DNA from: Methylophilaceae bacterium
Lineage (GTDB): Bacteria > Pseudomonadota > Gammaproteobacteria > Burkholderiales > Methylophilaceae
Direction: 5' to 3'
DNA length: 26,612 bases
Assembly: GCA_006844635.1 (NCBI GenBank)
Contig: SPJO01000108.1
Span: forward strand, 1-26,612
Part shown: positions 22,387 through 26,612 of the stretch, one piece after another
Layout of the letters: every line of letters begins with the position of its first letter
Position numbering within the stretch: position 1 is the stretch's first letter
Position numbers and translations under genes: made by a program
The notes under the pieces: generated by a model
The model's database searches: none
The model's input: only the letters and a program-made list of their open reading frames with translations
Told to the model about the DNA's origin: nothing

Positions 22387-23832
22387 TTATCGTAGCACTA
22401 AAAATACCGAGTCTTCACTCACAATTTTTGGGCTATCTAACGATTGAATGTGAAACTCAATCTTATGTTTCCCCACCGGCACACTACCATCTGGCACCTC
22501 AACGTCCACAACCACCCAGCGTGCTTCCGCAGGTAGGACTTCAATATAAGGCGTTTGCGCTTGGCCTTTAAAACCAACCTTTGCATTTTCTAAGCCAGAT
22601 ACCTGGAACTGATAGCGGTGCGTTAATTCTGTCGCGTTCATAATCTGTAAGCGATAAACATTTTCCAACATGCCATTTTCGACTAATCTCGCCATCACCG
22701 TACGGTCTCGCACGACATCAACCTTAAACGGTGCTCTAAACCACAGACTGGTTAATAAGGCGACGACCAAGCCCACGAGCAATGTGGAATAAATCAACAC
22801 CCTTGGCCTTAAAACATGTTGCAACATTTGTTTACGCGTCCAGCGGTATTTATTTGCGTTTTGCGTCGTATACTTAACTAGGCCTCGCTCATAACCTACT
22901 TTGTCCATCACAGTATTACAAATATCCGCACAGGCACCACAGCCGATACATTCATATTGTAAGCCGTCGCGAATATCAATCCCTGTCGGACAGACCTGCA
23001 CGCACAAACCGCAATCAACACAATCCCCCGTCGGGTTTAGTTTTGCCTGGTGTTTTTTAGAGCCCTTACTTCTTGGTTCACCCCGATTCTCATCATAAGT
23101 AACAATCAACGTATCGTGATCAAACATGGCACTTTGAAAGCGCGCATAAGGACACATATATTTGCAGACTTGTTCGCGCATAAAACCAGCATTACCATAG
23201 GTGGCAAAACCGTAAAACATCACCCAAAATAGGTTCCAAGTGCTCACATCGAGCTGTACAAAATGCGTCATCAGGTCACGAATCGGTGTGAAATATCCGA
23301 CAAAGGTAAACCCTGTCCACAATGCAAAAGCAATCCAAATAAAGTGTTTGAGCGCCTTCTTAGAAAGCTTATGTTTACTCATGCCGGATGCATCCAGCTT
23401 CATGCGTTTAGCACGGTCACCTTCTACCTGTTTTTCAATCCAAAGAAAAATCTCTGTGTAAACGGTTTGTGGGCAGGTGTAACCGCACCATAGCCTGCCC
23501 GCGATTGCCGTGAATAAAAACAATGACAACGCTGAAATAATTAAAATTCCAGTGAGGTAAATTAGGTCTTGCGGATACAGCACCAGCTTAAAGATATAAA
23601 ACCGCTTGGCATCTAAATCAAATAATAGCGCTTGACGCTGCCCCCACTGCAGCCAAGGCACACCATAAAAAAACAACTGTGTTATCCAAATCATTACCCA
23701 GCGCCATTTAGCAAAATAGCCAAACACACTACGCGGGTAAATTTTCTCCTCTGACTTGTAGAGCGAAATAACCTCTGACTTTTTCTCAGCAGAGGTATTG
23801 GGAGTTGGTTCTTTTACGGATGTACTCGACAT
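22387..23832 (-). CDS. ccoG: cbb3 oxidase copper-reducing protein CcoG (FixG/RdxA-like ferredoxin)
   Basis: 481-residue polytopic iron-sulfur protein needed for cbb3 assembly; CcoG is reported to reduce Cu(II) to Cu(I) for the CuB site. Membrane helices lie in the first 220 residues, with CGYTCP (C116, C120) and CKYMCP (C223, C227). Two 4Fe-4S motifs follow: C271, C274, C277, C281 and C295, C298, C301, C305. One more helix lies near 340-365, and the C-terminus is an Ig-like FixG_C domain. All expected cysteines are present. The gene follows ccoP by 9 bases. Confidence 0.95.
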   Translation of the reverse strand: MSSTSVKEPTPNTSAEKKSEVISLYKSEEKIYPRSVFGYFAKWRWVMIWITQLFFYGVPWLQWGQRQALLFDLDAKRFYIFKLVLYPQDLIYLTGILIISALSLFLFTAIAGRLWCGYTCPQTVYTEIFLWIEKQVEGDRAKRMKLDASGMSKHKLSKKALKHFIWIAFALWTGFTFVGYFTPIRDLMTHFVQLDVSTWNLFWVMFYGFATYGNAGFMREQVCKYMCPYARFQSAMFDHDTLIVTYDENRGEPRSKGSKKHQAKLNPTGDCVDCGLCVQVCPTGIDIRDGLQYECIGCGACADICNTVMDKVGYERGLVKYTTQNANKYRWTRKQMLQHVLRPRVLIYSTLLVGLVVALLTSLWFRAPFKVDVVRDRTVMARLVENGMLENVYRLQIMNATELTHRYQFQVSGLENAKVGFKGQAQTPYIEVLPAEARWVVVDVEVPDGSVPVGKHKIEFHIQSLDSPKIVSEDSVFLVLR

Positions 23833-23841
23833 ACTAACTCA

Positions 23842-24756
23842 CTACTCCGGCTCCGACGGGTTAGACATGCCCCAGATATAAGCCGCCAGTACTTTAATTT
23901 GAGCAGGTGTTAATTTGTCTTTTTGTGCCGGCATCTGGTTATTAACGCCAGACATAATCCGTTGCGTAATCGCCGCTTCACCTGCACCATGTAGCCAAAT
24001 ACTATCCGTTAAGTTCGGCGCACCCATTGCTTGGTTACCCTCACCATTCGCACCATGGCATGCAGCGCAAGTCACAAACTTTTCTTTACCGAGTGCAGCT
24101 GCCGCATCATCATGTGAGCTGTTAGACAGGCTCAATACATAGTTTGCTAAATTCCTCACATCTGCCTCACTGCCAATCATAGCCCCCATTGCTGGCATCA
24201 TGCCATGACGGCCATTGGTAATGGTTTCTTCAATTTTCTCTGGGCTGCCGCCATGGAGCCAATCACCATCTGTTAAATTCGGAAAGCCACGACTGCCGCG
24301 CGCGTCTGAAGCATGGCACTGTGCACAGTTATTCATATACAAACGCTCACCAATAGATTGGGTCGCTGGTAAGTCAGCAATGTCGGCAATAGGCACACCT
24401 TCAAATTGTGCATAAATGGGTTTTAACGCTTCATTGGCTTTTTCCACTTCAACCTCATATTGGTTCACTGACGTCCATTCAATCTTGCCTGCATAGCTGG
24501 CAATACCAGGGAAAACCACCAAATAACCTAAAGAGAATAAAATGGTCAGCACAAACATCCACACCCACCAGCGTGGTAATGGGTTGTTCATTTCGGTAAT
24601 ATCTTCATCCCAGACATGACCGCTGGTTTCTGCAGCGCCACTGCCTGCTACTTTCATTTTGCTGGTAAGCACCAACAAAATAAGACACGCGATAATACCT
24701 GCCAACGTGAAAAGGGTTATGAAATACGGCCAAAATGTATTGAAAAAATCTTGCAT
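23842..24756 (-). CDS. ccoP: cbb3-type cytochrome c oxidase dihaem subunit CcoP
   Basis: 304-residue dihaem c-type subunit that passes electrons to CcoO and CcoN. Two N-terminal membrane helices (about 10-31 and 62-83) flank the conserved cytoplasmic segment HVWDEDITEMNNPLPRWW. The periplasmic part has two haem c sites, CAQCH (C144, C147, H148) and CAACH (C230, C233, H234), with methionine ligands in MMPAMGAM and NQMPAQ. Order and size are normal. It lies 11 bases after ccoQ. The two haem domains look like a duplication, each with a GxPNLTDxxWLHG segment. Confidence 0.97.
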   Translation of the reverse strand: MQDFFNTFWPYFITLFTLAGIIACLILLVLTSKMKVAGSGAAETSGHVWDEDITEMNNPLPRWWVWMFVLTILFSLGYLVVFPGIASYAGKIEWTSVNQYEVEVEKANEALKPIYAQFEGVPIADIADLPATQSIGERLYMNNCAQCHASDARGSRGFPNLTDGDWLHGGSPEKIEETITNGRHGMMPAMGAMIGSEADVRNLANYVLSLSNSSHDDAAAALGKEKFVTCAACHGANGEGNQAMGAPNLTDSIWLHGAGEAAITQRIMSGVNNQMPAQKDKLTPAQIKVLAAYIWGMSNPSEPE

Positions 24757-24767
24757 GTTAAATTCCT

Positions 24768-24905
24768 TTATTTTTCATCGAAAGGCAATTGTGCTGCCTG
24801 ATCAAATTCACCCGTACGGCGATGGCGCCACACCCAAACTAATATGCCAACAAACACAACAAAGCTGATAACAGTTACGATGATTCTTAATGTATTAATT
24901 TCCAT
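24768..24905 (-). CDS. ccoQ: cbb3 oxidase small subunit CcoQ (FixQ)
   Basis: A 45-residue protein with one membrane helix (about 7-26, RIIVTVISFVVFVGILVWVW), then HRRTGEFDQAAQLPFDE, a tail typical of FixQ/CcoQ. CcoQ stabilises the cbb3 complex. The start is set by TGGAGAAAA before the ATG. It lies 15 bases after ccoO and 11 bases before ccoP, its normal place in ccoNOQP. Confidence 0.92.
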   Translation of the reverse strand: MEINTLRIIVTVISFVVFVGILVWVWRHRRTGEFDQAAQLPFDEK

Positions 24906-24920
24906 CATTTTCTCCAGTGC

Positions 24921-25559
24921 TTACTTAAGATGAATACCGAGCACTTGCATATAAGCAATAATCGCGTCCATCTCAGTTTTACCTTCCACGGCTGCAGCTG
25001 CTTCCGCTATTTGCGCGTCACTATAGGGCACACCGACCTTGCGTAGTGCTTCCATATTTTTGCCAATCTCTGTATTCACAGGTGCCTCTTCCAACCATGG
25101 GTAAGCTGGCATAATGGACTCTGGTACAAGATCTCTTGGGTTAATTAAATGTAACCGTTGCCACTCATCACTATATTTGCCACCGACACGTTGTAAGTCA
25201 GGGCCGGTACGCTTACTACCCCACTGGAATGGGTGGTCGTAAACAAACTCTCCTGCTACTGAGTAGTGACCATAACGCAGCGTTTCTGCTCTTAGCGGTC
25301 TAATCATTTGAGAGTGGCAGTTATAGCAACCTTCTCGTAGATACACATCACGGCCCGCAAGCTGCAATGGGGTATAAGGCTGTAAACCTTTGATTGGCTC
25401 CGTGGTCGATTTTTGATAAAACAGCGGCACAATCTCCACCAAGCCACCAATTGAAATGACCAGCAAGATCAGCACAATCATTAAAAAGTTATTCGTTTCA
25501 ACCTTCTCATGACCAAAACCTTGCTGCACGTCTTGATTATTTTGATTCATATCTGTCAT
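24921..25559 (-). CDS. ccoO: cbb3-type cytochrome c oxidase monohaem subunit CcoO
   Basis: 212-residue membrane-anchored monohaem cytochrome c. One N-terminal membrane helix (about 25-45) precedes the haem c motif CYNCHSQMIRPLRAE. The conserved stretches GEFVYDHPFQWGSKRTGPDLQRVG and PRDLVPESIMPAYPWL hold the methionine axial ligand. The ATG at 25559 is preferred because AAGGA lies 7 bases upstream; a longer frame reaching 25640 overlaps the ccoN end and is not needed. It starts 10 bases after ccoN and works directly with it. Confidence 0.96.
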   Translation of the reverse strand: MTDMNQNNQDVQQGFGHEKVETNNFLMIVLILLVISIGGLVEIVPLFYQKSTTEPIKGLQPYTPLQLAGRDVYLREGCYNCHSQMIRPLRAETLRYGHYSVAGEFVYDHPFQWGSKRTGPDLQRVGGKYSDEWQRLHLINPRDLVPESIMPAYPWLEEAPVNTEIGKNMEALRKVGVPYSDAQIAEAAAAVEGKTEMDAIIAYMQVLGIHLK

Positions 25560-25569
25560 CACTTTTTCC

Positions 25570-26612
25570 TTAAACTTGTGAAGCCACAGCTGGGATGGGT
25601 GCTTCCACCGTTTTACCGTTCGCCGCTGTTTTGAGTACATTCCAAAGCATAATCAACATGCCGCTAAAGTAGAGTCCACCACCTAATAAACGAATTAAGT
25701 AATATGGATATTTCGCTTTGACGCTTTCTACAAAGGTATAAGCAAGCGTGCCGTCTGGGTTAATTGCCCGCCACATTAAGCCTTCCATCACACCAGCAAT
25801 CCAAAGCGCTGCAATGTATAAGACGATACCGATAGTCGATAACCAGAAATGCCATTCAATCGCTGGGATGCTATGCATTTCTTTTTTACCAAACAAACGT
25901 GGCACCAAGTGATAGAGTGCGCCCATCGAAACCAAGCCCACCCAACCTAATGCACCGGAGTGCACATGACCAATGGTCCAATCTGTGTAATGTGAAAGTG
26001 AGTTAACGGTTTTGATTGACATCATCGGCCCTTCAAACGTACTCATCCCGTAGAAAGACAATGACACAATCATGAAACGCAAAATGGGGTCTGTACGTAG
26101 TTTGTGCCATGCACCTGACATGGTCATCATGCCGTTAATCATACCGCCCCAACTTGGCGCTAATAAAATCAATGAGAACACCATGCCTAATGACTGTGTC
26201 CAATCAGGCAAAGCGGTATAGTGCAAGTGATGCGGACCTGCCCACATATAGGTGAAGATCAATGCCCAAAAGTGCACGATAGATAAACTATAGGAATACA
26301 CAGGACGCTCTACTTGCTTAGGCACAAAGTAATACATAATGCCCAAGAAGCCTGCGGTTAAGAAGAAGCCAACCGCATTATGACCATACCACCATTGCAC
26401 CATGGCATCTTGCACACCTGCGTAGGCAGAATAAGACTTCATAAAGCCAACAGGAATCGCTACGCTATTCACAATGTGTAATAAAGCGACGGCGAGAATA
26501 AAGGCACCGAAGAACCAGTTCGCTACATAGATGTGTTTGATTTTTCTTTTAGCAATCGTACCGAAGAACACAATGGCGTAAGACACCCAAACCACAGCGA
26601 TGAGCAAGTCAA
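25570..26612 (-). CDS. ccoN: cbb3-type cytochrome c oxidase catalytic subunit CcoN, C-terminal part
   Basis: Partial: the frame is open to the window edge and about 347 residues are visible of a protein usually near 475. CcoN is the catalytic subunit of the high-affinity oxygen-reducing cbb3 oxidase. Ligands are visible: WYGHNAVGFFLTAG and GPHHLHYTALPDW hold the CuB histidines, and IGHVHSGALGW holds the two histidines that bind haem b3 and haem b. Several helices and PRLFGK follow. It begins the visible cco unit. Its promoter, where an FNR box would be expected, is outside the window. Confidence 0.96.
   Translation of the reverse strand, partial: DLLIAVVWVSYAIVFFGTIAKRKIKHIYVANWFFGAFILAVALLHIVNSVAIPVGFMKSYSAYAGVQDAMVQWWYGHNAVGFFLTAGFLGIMYYFVPKQVERPVYSYSLSIVHFWALIFTYMWAGPHHLHYTALPDWTQSLGMVFSLILLAPSWGGMINGMMTMSGAWHKLRTDPILRFMIVSLSFYGMSTFEGPMMSIKTVNSLSHYTDWTIGHVHSGALGWVGLVSMGALYHLVPRLFGKKEMHSIPAIEWHFWLSTIGIVLYIAALWIAGVMEGLMWRAINPDGTLAYTFVESVKAKYPYYLIRLLGGGLYFSGMLIMLWNVLKTAANGKTVEAPIPAVASQV

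Noticed and set aside
25560..25640. N-terminal extension of ccoO
   Set aside because: It overlaps the end of ccoN, is rich in basic residues and lacks a ribosome site; the ATG at 25559 gives a normal CcoO.

Overview
The window looks like a chromosomal stretch of a Gram-negative betaproteobacterium, probably a methylotroph of the Methylophilaceae type. The evidence is a moderately AT-rich sequence, the gene order aroQ-accB-accC-prmA-zinc-ribbon/DUF3426 protein, a stand-alone pqqA (precursor of the PQQ cofactor), and a cbb3 oxidase/FNR/hemN block. The genus is inferred. No tRNA, rRNA, insertion sequence, phage gene or CRISPR array was seen.

Layout. (1) 1-5729: the 3' part of nhaA, an FklB-type prolyl isomerase, a flavin/2Fe-2S reductase with fxsA on the minus strand, then cutA, dsbD and a TlpA-like thioredoxin. 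(2) 5730-9864: aroQ, the acetyl-CoA carboxylase genes accB and accC, prmA and a zinc-ribbon membrane protein, preceded by an aroQ leader with competing inverted repeats. (3) 9939-10102: a 23-codon pqqA unit with its own palindromic promoter region and terminator. (4) 10121-13877: oxyR divergent from a 22-codon ORF and katG, followed by a strong terminator and rubredoxin. (5) 13887-18182: a PfkB sugar kinase, a possible small membrane peptide, a TetR regulator behind two matching operator-like dyads, a glycosyltransferase and a half-size YeeE/YedE pair. (6) 18248-26612: an oxygen-responsive block with ompW, hemN and its DsbD_2/UreH-like neighbour, fnr, and the minus-strand cluster ccoN(partial)-O-Q-P-G-H.

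How the parts fit. Part 6 is a coherent low-oxygen module. FNR boxes lie before ompW (two) and in the shared hemN/fnr region (one), and the FNR encoded here keeps all four iron-sulfur cysteines and the recognition helix. Part 4 is a peroxide-defence module: this OxyR has Cys199 and Cys208 in the classic positions. dsbD, the TlpA-like protein, cutA and ccoG/ccoH point to periplasmic thiol and metal handling that serves cytochrome and oxidase assembly.

Most of the window is ordinary core genome. The least explained elements are the orphan pqqA cassette, the 22-codon ORF before katG, the twin TetR operators with no obvious target, the aroQ leader and the asymmetric shared FNR box.
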